DNA from: Eubacterium sp. | Lineage (GTDB): Bacteria > Bacillota > Clostridia > Lachnospirales > Lachnospiraceae | Direction: 5' to 3' | Assembly (NCBI GenBank): GCA_016280325.1 | Contig: JAEEGM010000125.1 | Coordinates: 1 to 43,848 of the forward strand | Length of the DNA: 43,848 nucleotides | Part shown: positions 8,748 through 16,745 of the stretch, piece after piece | Layout of the letters: every line of letters begins with the position of its first letter | Numbering within the stretch: position 1 is the first letter of the stretch | The notes under the pieces: model-generated | The model's database searches: none | What the model was told of the DNA's origin: nothing | Seen by the model: only the letters and a program-made list of their open reading frames with translations | Program-made: the position numbers and the translations under genes

Positions 8748-9071
8748 TCAATCTTCCAATCCCTTCTTCTTGCGATAGGTCCGAATCAGAAGCGTCAACG
8801 CTACTCCGAAGAAAAACGCAACCACGCCGGTGATCACATAGCCACCGACCGATGCGTCCAGCATCGAAGCTCCGGCAAAACCGGTGTCTGCCGCCGTACT
8901 GCCAACAAAGGAATCGGACGCGCCCCCGATCAGCACAACCATTGCTATCACACAAAGGCCAAGGACACCGGTAATGGCTCCTTCGACTCTCATTCTTCTC
9001 TGCAGTCTTTGGTGATGCAGCTCCCCGGCACGCGCATGAATCCGGGCAATTGTCTCTTCTGTTGTGCTCAT
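8748..9071 (-). CDS. Small two-helix membrane protein
   Basis: 107 residues. A short cytoplasmic-looking N-terminus rich in Arg, Glu and His (ARIHARAGELHHQRLQRRMR) precedes a membrane helix at about residues 32-50. A loop rich in Gly, Ala and Ser follows, then a second helix at about 75-97 and a basic end (RTYRKKK). GGAGGG precedes ATG 9071. It follows the ECF sigma / PrsW genes on the same strand after a 150-bp gap that holds a T7A6 tract. A short cytoplasmic region plus membrane helices next to a sigma factor would fit a small anti-sigma factor, but no anti-sigma motif is recognised, so that role is inference. Confidence 0.75.
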   Translation of the reverse strand: MSTTEETIARIHARAGELHHQRLQRRMRVEGAITGVLGLCVIAMVVLIGGASDSFVGSTAADTGFAGASMLDASVGGYVITGVVAFFFGVALTLLIRTYRKKKGLED

Positions 9072-9196
9072 GGGCCGTCCCTCCTTTCCTTCCTGACAGA
9101 CACCGTTTGTCTCGGAATGATAAATCTATACGGGTTCCCTACCCCGTTTTATCTCCTCTACTTACTATGGTACAATAAGCGAGAAAAGTACTCACA

Positions 9197-9209
9197 TTTT
9201 TTTAAAAAA
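9197..9209. promoter_or_regulatory. T7A6 tract upstream of the small membrane protein gene
   Basis: TTTTTTTAAAAAA lies in the 150-bp gap after prsW, the same tract as at 5596, 12845 and 13724. On the minus strand it is followed by a possible weak promoter around 9170. No clear -35/-10 pair could be fixed. Confidence 0.35.
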
Positions 9210-9221
9210 TTTCGATTATTC

Positions 9222-9875
9222 TTAAACACTCTTTTCTGCCGGGTTTCCCCTTCTTTTGGAAATCGTTCGTCCGACCACTACCACCAGGATCACGATCAGA
9301 AGCGAAATCGAGTATCCGACCACAGCCGGAGCTCCGGTCTGGGATACCAGAAGATTGAATACGGCATGGTAGGTAATCGACACGGTCAACAGGCCCACCG
9401 TTCCGACGACGCGAAGCCAGCTTCTGTCCCACAGATAGACAATTCCGAAAGAAATGATCGCGCCACATACAACATGCATCGTCCCCGTTCCGAAACCGCG
9501 GATCAGAATACGTAAGAAATGCTCCGAACCGCTCCCGGTCAGGTAACATACATTTTCAAATGTCGCGAACCCGATCGATACCATCAGTGCATTCTCGATG
9601 ATCTCCTCCCTCGGCGGCTCGAATACGATCAGGTAAAACAGCACCGGAACAAACTTCATCACTTCCTCAACAATAGGTGCCACCTCAGTAACACTCGTCA
9701 CCGGATTCGCCAGTATAACGTTTACCAGATAGGTAGATGCATAGGAGGAAAGAATACATGCCGTCATACCGCCGAGCAAAAACAGGGTATGACTCCTCCT
9801 GCTACCCCTCAGACAGAGAACGGCTACGAGTAACGGTGCCGCAAGACAAACATATATATTCTCGATATAGTTCAT
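9222..9875 (-). CDS. prsW: PrsW-family intramembrane protease
   Basis: PrsW proteases cut membrane proteins. In Bacillus subtilis PrsW makes the first cut in the anti-sigma factor RsiW. The 217-residue protein has about seven membrane helices and the family motifs: APIVEEVMKF (Glu 70, Glu 71, Lys 74), GFATFENVCY (FxxxEN near 103-108), GTGTMHVVCG (His 134) and ITYHAVFN (His 170, Asn 174). GGAGG precedes ATG 9875. It lies 45 bp after a polytopic membrane protein gene and two genes after an ECF sigma factor, which suggests it takes part in regulated release of that sigma factor. The symbol is given by family. The substrate is not shown. Confidence 0.88.
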   Translation of the reverse strand: MNYIENIYVCLAAPLLVAVLCLRGSRRSHTLFLLGGMTACILSSYASTYLVNVILANPVTSVTEVAPIVEEVMKFVPVLFYLIVFEPPREEIIENALMVSIGFATFENVCYLTGSGSEHFLRILIRGFGTGTMHVVCGAIISFGIVYLWDRSWLRVVGTVGLLTVSITYHAVFNLLVSQTGAPAVVGYSISLLIVILVVVVGRTISKRRGNPAEKSV

Positions 9876-9920
9876 CGTTTTATCCTCCTTTATCTCTGTC
9901 TGCTTTCAACCGACACCCGG

Positions 9921-10625
9921 TCAAGCCTCATCACCCGGTACGGCCAATGCCTTTTTGATCGCCGGTACCATACATACCGTGCTGATCATGAACAAAACAT
10001 CCACCCAAAAATACGGATTCATTAGCGTATCACCAATCCAGAAGGACGACGTGAACCAGAACGCGTACTCGAGACCGAGCAGGGCCAGGCTGAAGAAAAA
10101 CAACGGACGTTTATCCGGCACGTAGGATAACCGCCTTCGTTCTCCACCCTCTTCTCTCTTTTCCCGTCTCCATTCTTTTGCTTTCTGTCTCTCCATCTCC
10201 AGTCCGCCGCCGGCCAGCCACATCGCGCTCGTCATGACAACAACACCTACGATGTTACCGAATAGATCGCCTTTTTCTATTACGAAAAATACCCCCGACG
10301 AAATCGTAAACAACGGAATGAGAAGCTGCGCCCATGTCACCATGCGGATCGATTCCCTCTCGGAGATATAGATCAGCAAAATGCTGAGGAAAAGGTACGC
10401 GGTATACCAGGACAGATCGGACACATAGAACCACGGTGTTTCATCATAAAACGCCAGATAGAGCGTACTGAAGAGATCGCCCATGAAATATTCGCCCGTA
10501 AAAAGAGCATACAGGATCCAAACACGACGGGCAAAATCCCGACTGTGATACGCGTGATACAAAGCGATCAGCGTACAGATCGCCAATACCACCATATGAA
10601 TCAGACTATCGATCAATTCGATCAT
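9921..10625 (-). CDS. Polytopic membrane protein of unknown function
   Basis: 234 residues with about seven predicted membrane helices and a strongly charged cytoplasmic loop between helices (ERQKAKEWRREKREEGGERR, about residues 148-167). No family was recognised. The helix pattern, with aromatic-rich ends (ETPWFYVSDLSWYTAYLF, EYAFWFTSSFWIGD), is reminiscent of sensor membrane domains. It lies between the ECF sigma factor (20 bp upstream) and prsW (45 bp downstream), so it is probably co-transcribed and may sense an envelope signal or bind the sigma factor. That is inferred from position only. Confidence 0.75.
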   Translation of the reverse strand: MIELIDSLIHMVVLAICTLIALYHAYHSRDFARRVWILYALFTGEYFMGDLFSTLYLAFYDETPWFYVSDLSWYTAYLFLSILLIYISERESIRMVTWAQLLIPLFTISSGVFFVIEKGDLFGNIVGVVVMTSAMWLAGGGLEMERQKAKEWRREKREEGGERRRLSYVPDKRPLFFFSLALLGLEYAFWFTSSFWIGDTLMNPYFWVDVLFMISTVCMVPAIKKALAVPGDEA

Positions 10626-10645
10626 CGCTCTACCATTCCTTTGAA

Positions 10646-11212
10646 TTACAGATTCGGATCAAAGATGCCTTCCTTTTTCAACTCCTCACGGAGTTTCTGC
10701 TTGCCGCGTGTGATCAGGTTGTTGATCTTCTTGGGAACCACCTTCATAACACGCGCCGCCTGCATATGACTCAGCCCATCGATATAAACAAGATACAAAG
10801 CTTCTTTCATCGCCGGATCGATCCGTTCCATGCAACGATGCAGTATTTCCATCACATCCCCGGTAACGGCCTCTCTCTCCACCGAGCCCACCGCAATCGG
10901 TTCGATATCCAGCCCTTCCAAGCTGAACTCATGCTTTCTGTGGGACCTTGTCTTAAGTCGGATGGCATAGCGCCTTCCCGCCTGAAAAAGGTACGCCTTG
11001 AAGTTTCCACTGCTGATCTGCGGTTTCTTCTCCATGATATAGGCAAATGCCTCGATCATCATATCCTCGGCATCCGGAACGCTCCCGAGAATCACGTTCA
11101 GATAAGCGGTCAATCCGTCCTTGTAGCGAAGGATCAACTCATCATAGGCAGACGTGTCGTCGTTTTTATAGCGCTCATATAATTCATCGTCGCTTACCGT
11201 ATTTGCGTCCAT
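10646..11212 (-). CDS. ECF-type RNA polymerase sigma factor
   Basis: 188 residues with the two-domain ECF layout. Region 2 is near residues 8-75 (DDELYERYKNDDTSAYDELILRY, then DAEDMMIEAFAYIMEKK). Region 4 is near 120-180 (DPAMKEALYLVYIDGLSHMQAARVMKVVPKKINNLITRGKQKLR) and contains the helix-turn-helix that reads the -35. AGGA lies before ATG 11212. It heads the sigma / membrane protein / prsW cluster. No promoter was fixed, because the gene begins only about 30 bp past the terminator of the NlpC/P60 gene. It probably directs a small envelope-stress or surface regulon. Confidence 0.92.
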   Translation of the reverse strand: MDANTVSDDELYERYKNDDTSAYDELILRYKDGLTAYLNVILGSVPDAEDMMIEAFAYIMEKKPQISSGNFKAYLFQAGRRYAIRLKTRSHRKHEFSLEGLDIEPIAVGSVEREAVTGDVMEILHRCMERIDPAMKEALYLVYIDGLSHMQAARVMKVVPKKINNLITRGKQKLREELKKEGIFDPNL

Positions 11213-11242
11213 CCGACTTCGTCCTTTACTTCGTTATCCACT

Positions 11243-11281
11243 CAACAAAACAAACAGCTCCCACATCACTGCGGGAGCTGT
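11243..11281 (-). terminator. Intrinsic terminator of the NlpC/P60 gene
   Basis: ACAGCTCCC (11254-11262) pairs perfectly with GGGAGCTGT (11273-11281), with a T/G-rich tail (TTGTTTTGTTG) on the minus strand. It lies 15 bp after the hydrolase stop. Confidence 0.85.
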
Positions 11282-11296
11282 CATTATCTCAAGTTA

Positions 11297-12733
11297 TCAC
11301 AGTACACGTCTCGCGGTAATCGGTGTACGATAATCAATCGGGCTGGTCTTGATACCGGTACGGGCGTTACTTGCGTGAACTACGCGTCCGCCTCCGATAC
11401 AGAGTGCCACGTGCGATACATGACCGCCGCTTCCATAGAAGATAAGGTCACCGGCCTCTGCGTTCTTCCAGCTGATCCTCCTACCAACCGTTGACTGAGA
11501 ACTGGATGTTCTCGGCAGGTTGATTCCAAAGTGCTTGAATACCGACATGGTAAATCCGGAGCAGTCTGTTCCGTGTGTCAGTGACGTTCCGCCATATACA
11601 TACGGGTTACCTACGAACTGAAGTCCGTATGCTGCGATCGCTGCACCGTCGCCACTGGCTACGGAGCCACCGCCGCCACCGCCGCCGTCGCCACCGCCGC
11701 CGGCACCGGAATCATTGTCGGAATGGCCACCGCCACTACCGCCGGAGTGACTGCCACCGCCGCCACCGCCACCGGAGTTTCCTCCGCCGCTATGGCCGCC
11801 GCCGTTTCCTCCACCGGACTGGTTGCTGCCGCCTCCGCCGCCATTGCCGCCACCGTTTCCGTGACCGCCACCGTTGGAAGCGTTTCCGCCATTACCATTG
11901 CCTCCGCCGCCGTTTCCTCCACCGTTGTTCGGTGTGCTTTCCTCGGCTGCACGGGCAGCTTCTCTACGACGCTGCTCTTCCAGTTCTTCTTCGATCGATA
12001 CCGCCTTCTTAAACTGGACGGTGATCTTGATATAATCCTTTGAAACATATCCGATACAGTCATCATCGACGTTGATCTTGGCCCAGTCGGTGAGTTCCTT
12101 CACTACCGGATAACTCTCCCCCTCGGAAATCAATGTGACGACCGTGGAGTTTTCATTGCTGTCATCACGAACTCTCAATGTCTCCGTGGTGACTGTCGCC
12201 CACTTGGTACCGAACTCATCGATGAGTTTCTCGGCACTGTATCCGATTGCCAGATAATCCTTGCGGATATATCCTTCTACGGATCCGGACTTGATGAACG
12301 CCCAATCGCCCTCATGGCGAACGATGGTTGCCGCGCTTCCGCGATAAAGCTTTCCTACAACCTTCGCGTCTGTATTTGGTTTCTTACGTATATTTACATA
12401 ATCTGCCGCAATGGAGATTCCGACGTTCTCATATTCAGAGGCTGACTTAACCTCTCCATCCGTCGTCTGCTCCTCTACCAGCGCATCTCCCGTAACCGAT
12501 GTTCCGCTGGCTGCGTTCCCGCCCAGCATATCGGCAAATGCTACGATCGCTTCCGGATCACTGCCGACACCGGACTGAAGAGAACAAAACATATCCAAAG
12601 TTTGTGACATACCGGCCAGCTCCATCTCCGAGCCCATCGTCGTCGATCGTGAAGTCACAACCGATGCCAGCAGTCCTAAAGACATGATGCAGCCGGCACC
12701 CAGCACGGCCTTGATCAGTCTACTCCTGTTCAT
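11297..12733 (-). CDS. Secreted SH3b-SH3b-NlpC/P60 cell-wall hydrolase
   Basis: This is a probable peptidoglycan endopeptidase. The 478 residues show an N-terminal signal or anchor segment (about 7-26), a Ser/Gly-rich stretch, and two SH3b wall-binding domains (SIAADYVNIRKKPNTDAKVVGKL and ETLRVRDDSNENSTVVTLI). A Glu/Arg helix follows (EEELEEQRRREAARAAEES), then about 95 residues of Gly/Asn/Ser-rich linker, then the NlpC/P60 domain. Catalytic Cys about 391 is in HGTDCSGFT and His about 441 is in GGHVSHVAL, with VVHAS after. The frame continues upstream to 12775, but GGAGG lies before ATG 12733. A strong promoter and a terminator flank it, so it is monocistronic. The Gly linker is unusually long. 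Confidence 0.93.
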   Translation of the reverse strand: MNRSRLIKAVLGAGCIMSLGLLASVVTSRSTTMGSEMELAGMSQTLDMFCSLQSGVGSDPEAIVAFADMLGGNAASGTSVTGDALVEEQTTDGEVKSASEYENVGISIAADYVNIRKKPNTDAKVVGKLYRGSAATIVRHEGDWAFIKSGSVEGYIRKDYLAIGYSAEKLIDEFGTKWATVTTETLRVRDDSNENSTVVTLISEGESYPVVKELTDWAKINVDDDCIGYVSKDYIKITVQFKKAVSIEEELEEQRRREAARAAEESTPNNGGGNGGGGNGNGGNASNGGGHGNGGGNGGGGGSNQSGGGNGGGHSGGGNSGGGGGGGSHSGGSGGGHSDNDSGAGGGGDGGGGGGGSVASGDGAAIAAYGLQFVGNPYVYGGTSLTHGTDCSGFTMSVFKHFGINLPRTSSSQSTVGRRISWKNAEAGDLIFYGSGGHVSHVALCIGGGRVVHASNARTGIKTSPIDYRTPITARRVL

Positions 12734-12811
12734 AAATAACCTCCTGTTTTCCGTCACTTCTACCATATCCCTCACGGATTTGTTACAAATTTATTAACAA
12801 AATACGGTTTT

Positions 12812-12857
12812 AGTATACCAATTCTTTCTACACTTGTCAACATATTTTTTAAAAAAA
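12812..12857 (-). promoter_or_regulatory. Promoter of the NlpC/P60 gene with A/T tract upstream
   Basis: TTGACA (12840-12835) and TATACT (12817-12812) are 17 bp apart on the minus strand. T6A7 (12845-12857) lies directly upstream, in the same arrangement as at recA. The tract also lies upstream of the divergent thioesterase gene. Confidence 0.9.
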
Positions 12858-12889
12858 TACGAAAAAGCGTGGATTTTTAGATATTTTTG

Positions 12890-12898
12890 TGTTATGAT
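12890..12898 (+). promoter_or_regulatory. Extended -10 promoter of the thioesterase gene
   Basis: TGTTATGAT is an extended -10 element about 65 bp before the thioesterase start. No good -35 is seen, which is acceptable for extended -10 promoters. The T6A7 tract lies about 35 bp further upstream. Confidence 0.6.
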
Positions 12899-12963
12899 GG
12901 GTTCGTATTCTAAAAAATGACAGCATGTTCGCTATAAAAAACGAGAAAAAAAGGAGGACAACC

Positions 12964-13671
12964 ATGTACACAACACATGACAGAGTATCCTACAGCCGCA
13001 TAGATGTCAACCGTAAGATAGGAGTAGAATCCATTATCAACGCCATGCAGGACTGCGCTCTCTTCCACAGTGAGGATATCGGAAGGGGTGCTGCCACGCT
13101 TGCGAAGGTCAACCGCGCATGGCTTGTCAGCGCCTGGCATGTCGTATTCGTCCGTCGGCCGGACATGGGTGAGTACTTCGACGTTCACACCTGGGCCTAC
13201 AAGTTTACCGGGATCTTCGGATGCCGTAACTTCCTTATGGAAACACCGGAGCATGAGACACTGGCCTACGCTGACTCCAGGTGGTTCTACTTTGATTCTG
13301 CCACCGGCAAACCCACCAAGATCGACAAAGAAGAGATCGAGGGATACGGTACGGAGGAACCATATGATATGGATTATTCCTCACGCAAGGTAACGATGCC
13401 GGAAGGCCTTAAAAAAGTCGACGAGATCTACGTCAACGCGTCGCTCCTTGATTCCAATAAGCATATGAACAACGGCCAGTACGTGCGAAAGGCCGTTGCC
13501 TATCTCCCGATCGACTTTGAGCCCGCTGAGTTTCGTGCCGAGTACCGGAACGCCGCTCATTATGAAGATACGATGCAGGTCTGCACCGGCATGTCCGACG
13601 GCAGACTCTATGTGGCCTTCACCGACGACAGGATGGAGCCGTACTTCATCAGTGAATTCACACCCGTGTAA
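12964..13671 (+). CDS. Acyl-ACP thioesterase
   Basis: This cytoplasmic hotdog-fold enzyme hydrolyses acyl-acyl carrier protein and releases free fatty acids. The 235 residues cover two hotdog halves. The first contains VSYSRIDVNRKIGVESIINAMQD and RAWLVSAWHVVFVRRPDMGE. The second begins at VDEIYVNASLLDSNKHMNNGQYV, whose DxNxHMNN pattern is the family's active-site strand and helix. The start is ATG 12964, 7 bp after AAGGAGG. The frame is open to 12925 but has no ribosome-binding site there. It is transcribed divergently from the NlpC/P60 gene and appears monocistronic. Confidence 0.9.
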   Translation: MYTTHDRVSYSRIDVNRKIGVESIINAMQDCALFHSEDIGRGAATLAKVNRAWLVSAWHVVFVRRPDMGEYFDVHTWAYKFTGIFGCRNFLMETPEHETLAYADSRWFYFDSATGKPTKIDKEEIEGYGTEEPYDMDYSSRKVTMPEGLKKVDEIYVNASLLDSNKHMNNGQYVRKAVAYLPIDFEPAEFRAEYRNAAHYEDTMQVCTGMSDGRLYVAFTDDRMEPYFISEFTPV

Positions 13672-13723
13672 AGAAAAATGCACTCACATTGATATTTTTT
13701 ATTCACTTTGCAAAAAATCGCTA

Positions 13724-13769
13724 TTTTTTAAAAAAAGTGCTTTTCTTTTTCATGAATGTGTGGTAGAAT
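13724..13769 (+). promoter_or_regulatory. Promoter of the YjfB-like gene
   Basis: TGGTAGAAT (13761-13769) is an extended -10 element about 30 bp before the start codon. T6A7 lies upstream at 13724-13736. The -35 region is poor. Confidence 0.6.
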
Positions 13770-13799
13770 AATGTCAAACGATACAAGGAGGTGTCGCTT

Positions 13800-13994
13800 A
13801 TGGAAATCTCGGATGGACTGAATATCGCCAGATATGCTGCGATATCAGCACAGAACAGCACCATGGAGGGTGTAGGGATTGCGATGATGAAGAACGCGCT
13901 TGATATGCAGGAGCAGATGGGTGCGGAGATAACTCAGATGATGGAGCAATCTGTCAACCCAAACCTGGGTGCTAACATTGATTTTCGAGTTTAA
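13800..13994 (+). CDS. YjfB-like putative motility protein
   Basis: 64 residues (MEISDGLNIARYAAISAQNS, then EGVGIAMMKNALDMQEQMGA and NPNLGANIDFRV). The pattern of a short helix, a run such as VGIAMMKNALD and a terminal hydrophobic DxRV matches the small YjfB family, found with motility genes in Firmicutes. ATG 13800 is preferred. An in-frame GTG at 13791 lies too close to the AAGGAGG (13784-13790). A chemoreceptor gene elsewhere in the window agrees with a motile cell. The molecular role of the family is not known. Confidence 0.75.
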   Translation: MEISDGLNIARYAAISAQNSTMEGVGIAMMKNALDMQEQMGAEITQMMEQSVNPNLGANIDFRV

Positions 13995-14029
13995 TTACTT
14001 TCTTTCTCCTTTCTTTATGGATAGTGTGT

Positions 14030-14071
14030 AAGAGGCCTGATAACTACCGACGGGTAGCGATCAGGCCTCTT
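14030..14071. terminator. Long perfect hairpin between convergent genes
   Basis: AAGAGGCCTGAT pairs with ATCAGGCCTCTT, and CTACC pairs with GGTAG inside. It lies between two convergent genes, where a two-way terminator is expected, but neither side has a T run. Confidence 0.55.
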
Positions 14072-14150
14072 GCCACGTTATGGATCTGTTCGTTACAGTC
14101 CCTACACATCACGGCTCCCCCCTGTCACAGGGCTCATCCGCAGACTTCTC

Positions 14151-14528
14151 TCACTTGGCGATGATCGCCTCGATCTCGATCAGCACACCTTTCGGAAGTC
14201 CTGCCACCTCCACACAGGAACGCGCCGGGAAGGATTTCGTAAAGTATTTCTCGTAAATCTCGTTGACGGTACTGAAATCATCCATGTTCTTGATAAAGAC
14301 CGTGGTCTTCACAACATCTTCCGGTTCACAGCCTGCTGCACGCACCAGCTCGATCAGGTTTCCGATTGCCTGATCCGCCTGATCGCGGATTCCACCGATC
14401 GCCAGTTCACCGGTCACAGGGTTGATCGGGATCACGCCCGATGTAAATATCAGGTTATCGGTCTCGACGGCCTGAGAGTATGGGCCGATCGCCTGCGGTG
14501 CCTTGTCGGTTGAAATAATCTTTTTCAT
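14151..14528 (-). CDS. ridA: RidA (YjgF/YER057c/UK114) enamine/imine deaminase
   Basis: RidA hydrolyses reactive enamine and imine intermediates, such as 2-aminoacrylate made by PLP enzymes. The 125 residues match the family over the full length: KAPQAIGPYSQAV at the start, FTSGVIPINPVTGEL, VVKTTVFIKNMDDFSTVNEIY, and FPARSCVEVAGLPKGVLIEIEAIA near the end. Arg in FPARS is the usual substrate-binding residue. It is probably a cytosolic trimer. GGAGG lies before ATG 14528. It is monocistronic and divergent from cvfB. Confidence 0.96.
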   Translation of the reverse strand: MKKIISTDKAPQAIGPYSQAVETDNLIFTSGVIPINPVTGELAIGGIRDQADQAIGNLIELVRAAGCEPEDVVKTTVFIKNMDDFSTVNEIYEKYFTKSFPARSCVEVAGLPKGVLIEIEAIIAK

Positions 14529-14636
14529 CTGCTACCTCCTTATGGGTTTGATTGAAGTGTTGTTATTCTCATGCTCTTTCCGGTTACGAATCCGCTGATC
14601 CGCATCCGGTTTTTTATTCTCATTCAGCATAAGAAA

Positions 14637-14665
14637 AGTATAGCATTTTTTTTCCGTTTCGTCTA
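14637..14665 (-). promoter_or_regulatory. ridA promoter
   Basis: TAGACG (14665-14660) and TATACT (14642-14637) are 17 bp apart on the minus strand. TATAAT on the plus strand (14664-14669) overlaps the -35 and probably serves the divergent cvfB gene, so the two promoters would compete. Confidence 0.65.
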
Positions 14666-14713
14666 TAATAAAGAATAGAAACTGTGATATACGGCTTTTG
14701 CCGTAACTGAAAA

Positions 14714-14739
14714 GAGCCTCACGCTCTCTTGTGAGACTC
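14714..14739 (+). promoter_or_regulatory. Hairpin in the 5' leader of cvfB
   Basis: GAGCCTCAC can pair with GTGAGACTC (one mismatch) in the leader, ending about 8 nt before the GGAG ribosome-binding site. It may influence translation. It is not a recognised riboswitch. Confidence 0.3.
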
Positions 14740-14755
14740 GGAACTTGGAGAAAAC

Positions 14756-15613
14756 ATGACATCTGATTACCTGTCCGACCATATCGGAACGATGCAGACT
14801 CTTGTCGTTACCCGCATGACTGACCATGGCGCATATCTTGCCTTTCCGTCACCGGTGGAGGGCGATGAAGTATTACTTCCGACGAACCAGTTGACAAATG
14901 ATATACAAAAAGATTCCCATGTGCCGGTATTCTTATATAAGGATTCGGAAGACCGGCTGATCGCCACCCGCGAGACACCGAAGCTTGTCCTCGGCGAGGT
15001 CGCGCTGCTTCGTGTGGCCGACGTCACGAATATCGGCGCCTTTCTGGATTGGGGCCTGAAAAAGGATCTCTTCCTTCCCTTCAAGGAACAGACCAGACGC
15101 GTCCGTCCCGGCGACGAAGTGCTCGCCTCTCTCTACATTGACAAGAGCGAGCGTCTCTGCGCGACGATGCATGTCTACGATTATCTGCGAACCGACAGTT
15201 CCTACGAAAAGCACGACCACGTCCACGGACGGATCTATGAGATCACGGATTCATTCGGTGCTTTCGTCGCGGTCGAGGACTGCTTTTCAGCGCTGATTCC
15301 GAAAAATGAGATGAACCGCGTCCTGTCAGTCGGCGAACAGATCGACGCCAGGATCAAGGAGGTTCGTCCCGACGGTAAGCTCACTCTGTCACTGCAGGAG
15401 AAGGTCAAGGTTCAGATGAAGGACGATGCCGACCGGATCTATGAACGGCTCTGTGAAGCGGGAGGAACTCTCCCCTTCCACGACAAGACCGCACCGGAGA
15501 TCATCAAACGGGAATTTGGCATCAGCAAGGCCGCGTTCAAGCGGGCACTCGGGCGACTGAAAAAGACGGGGAAGATTGATATTTTCCCCGATCATATCAA
15601 AAAAACAGAGTGA
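14756..15613 (+). CDS. cvfB: CvfB/YitL family S1-like RNA-binding protein
   Basis: 285 residues with several S1-like OB folds (from about residue 8, 68 and 145: MTDHGAYLAFPSP, VTNIGAFLDWGLKKDLFLPF, ITDSFGAFVAVEDCFSALIP) and a C-terminal winged helix (EIIKREFGISKAAFKRALGRLKKTGKI). This order is that of CvfB (YitL) in Firmicutes, an RNA-binding protein linked to virulence-factor expression in Staphylococcus. GLKKDLFLPF is a strong family signature. ATG 14756 follows GGAG by 5 bp. It is divergent from ridA and convergent with the next gene. The RNA targets here are unknown. Confidence 0.92.
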   Translation: MTSDYLSDHIGTMQTLVVTRMTDHGAYLAFPSPVEGDEVLLPTNQLTNDIQKDSHVPVFLYKDSEDRLIATRETPKLVLGEVALLRVADVTNIGAFLDWGLKKDLFLPFKEQTRRVRPGDEVLASLYIDKSERLCATMHVYDYLRTDSSYEKHDHVHGRIYEITDSFGAFVAVEDCFSALIPKNEMNRVLSVGEQIDARIKEVRPDGKLTLSLQEKVKVQMKDDADRIYERLCEAGGTLPFHDKTAPEIIKREFGISKAAFKRALGRLKKTGKIDIFPDHIKKTE

Positions 15614-15650
15614 GAGCAATCGGATATGTATCTTGATTGAGTCTCTTGAT

Positions 15651-16682
15651 TTAGTATCCTACCGGCAGATTAAAATACGTCGGCTTAATATACACCTTAC
15701 CCTGATCGTATACCTCGCTCTTTTTCAACTTGCCGTTCAACTTATAATAATAGTAGACTCTCACATAATACGTCCTGTCACTATGGACGTATTTTTTACC
15801 GTACTGACTGACTTTGACGGTCCCTGTCTTCGAGCCGACTTTCTTCGCCAGCTTGAACCCCTTATTCTTTTTCTTGGATATATAGATCGCTTTTTTCTTC
15901 GCGTTCTTTACCTTCAGTCCGGATACGGTGATCGCGTCTTTGTAACCGGAGAGCTTCAGTTTTTTCGATGAAGCGTACACATAGGGATCCGACCAACTTC
16001 CGTACTTCTTCACGCCGCCCACGTTCACATAGCCGCGAACCTTGACATGAACGACACGTCCCCGATAGGAAGGCTTCAAGCTGACCGCCAGTGCCGCGCT
16101 TCCGGACACGGCCGACCCGTTCACATTCTTCGTCGTAAATTTCTTCCCCTTCGCGCCTTCTACGCGAACCTGATACCCTTCCGAGTACCCATCCGAATCG
16201 ATCCGAAGATCCACCCGGTTCGAGCTTCGATACCAGTACGACAGCTTCGGTTTTTGCTGCTTACCGGGCAGCGTCTTCACATCGTCAAGTCTGGCGCCCG
16301 GATCATCCTCCGACAGCTTATCCCCCTTCTCGTCGCATTCATAGACTCGGAAGGAAGCGGTTGTCGCGGAAGCAAACCGAATTGCCACCGTAAACTGTCC
16401 AGCCATTTCTTCCGTAGCCGCGATCACCTGAAGACGTTCCTCCCTCTCGGGATCTCCCGGGATCACCTGGTACACGGCATAATAATCCGCCGAGCCCTTC
16501 CACGAGATCATCACATAATGCGCGACCTCGCCTCCGTTCAGGCTGCCATACACGGCATCAACCTGCTTCAGCTCCTGCACCACGGTCGAGGCTCTACTCA
16601 TCATCTCCGGCGGTACCACACCACCGATCGTCCACGCGAGTGCAAGGATTGCCAGCACGCTGACTGTTCTCCTACACTTCAT
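15651..16682 (-). CDS. Secreted protein with fibronectin-like repeats
   Basis: 343 residues beginning with a Sec signal peptide (about 1-31, MKCRRTVSVLAILALAW) and no membrane anchor or LPXTG motif. The mature part has beta-rich modules of fibronectin-III or Ig type, with DLRIDSDGYSEGYQVRVEGAKG and Lys/Tyr-rich repeats (KKKAIYISKKKNKGFKLAKKVGSKTG, then YYVRVYYYYKLNGKLKKS). The many lysines may hold it to the anionic cell wall. GAGGTG precedes ATG 16682. It follows the GlgB-like gene on the same strand after a hairpin. The function is unknown. Confidence 0.82.
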   Translation of the reverse strand: MKCRRTVSVLAILALAWTIGGVVPPEMMSRASTVVQELKQVDAVYGSLNGGEVAHYVMISWKGSADYYAVYQVIPGDPEREERLQVIAATEEMAGQFTVAIRFASATTASFRVYECDEKGDKLSEDDPGARLDDVKTLPGKQQKPKLSYWYRSSNRVDLRIDSDGYSEGYQVRVEGAKGKKFTTKNVNGSAVSGSAALAVSLKPSYRGRVVHVKVRGYVNVGGVKKYGSWSDPYVYASSKKLKLSGYKDAITVSGLKVKNAKKKAIYISKKKNKGFKLAKKVGSKTGTVKVSQYGKKYVHSDRTYYVRVYYYYKLNGKLKKSEVYDQGKVYIKPTYFNLPVGY

Positions 16683-16697
16683 TTTTCACCTCATGCC

Positions 16698-16730
16698 GAG
16701 TGAAAAAATGCTCTGTCCGTTTTTTCACTC
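16698..16730. terminator. Hairpin between the GlgB-like gene and the secreted protein gene
   Basis: GAGTGAAAAAA pairs perfectly with TTTTTTCACTC around 11 nt. It is probably a weak terminator for the GlgB-like gene, since its descending arm on either strand begins with a T run. Confidence 0.5.
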
Positions 16731-16745
16731 TCATCTTTTTTCTCA

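Noticed and set aside
11575-12066. Long Ala/Val- and Arg-rich open frames over the Gly-rich linker of the NlpC/P60 gene
   Set aside because: They are frame shadows of GGC/GGT repeat codons. They have no ribosome-binding site, and the hydrolase frame is clearly the coding one.
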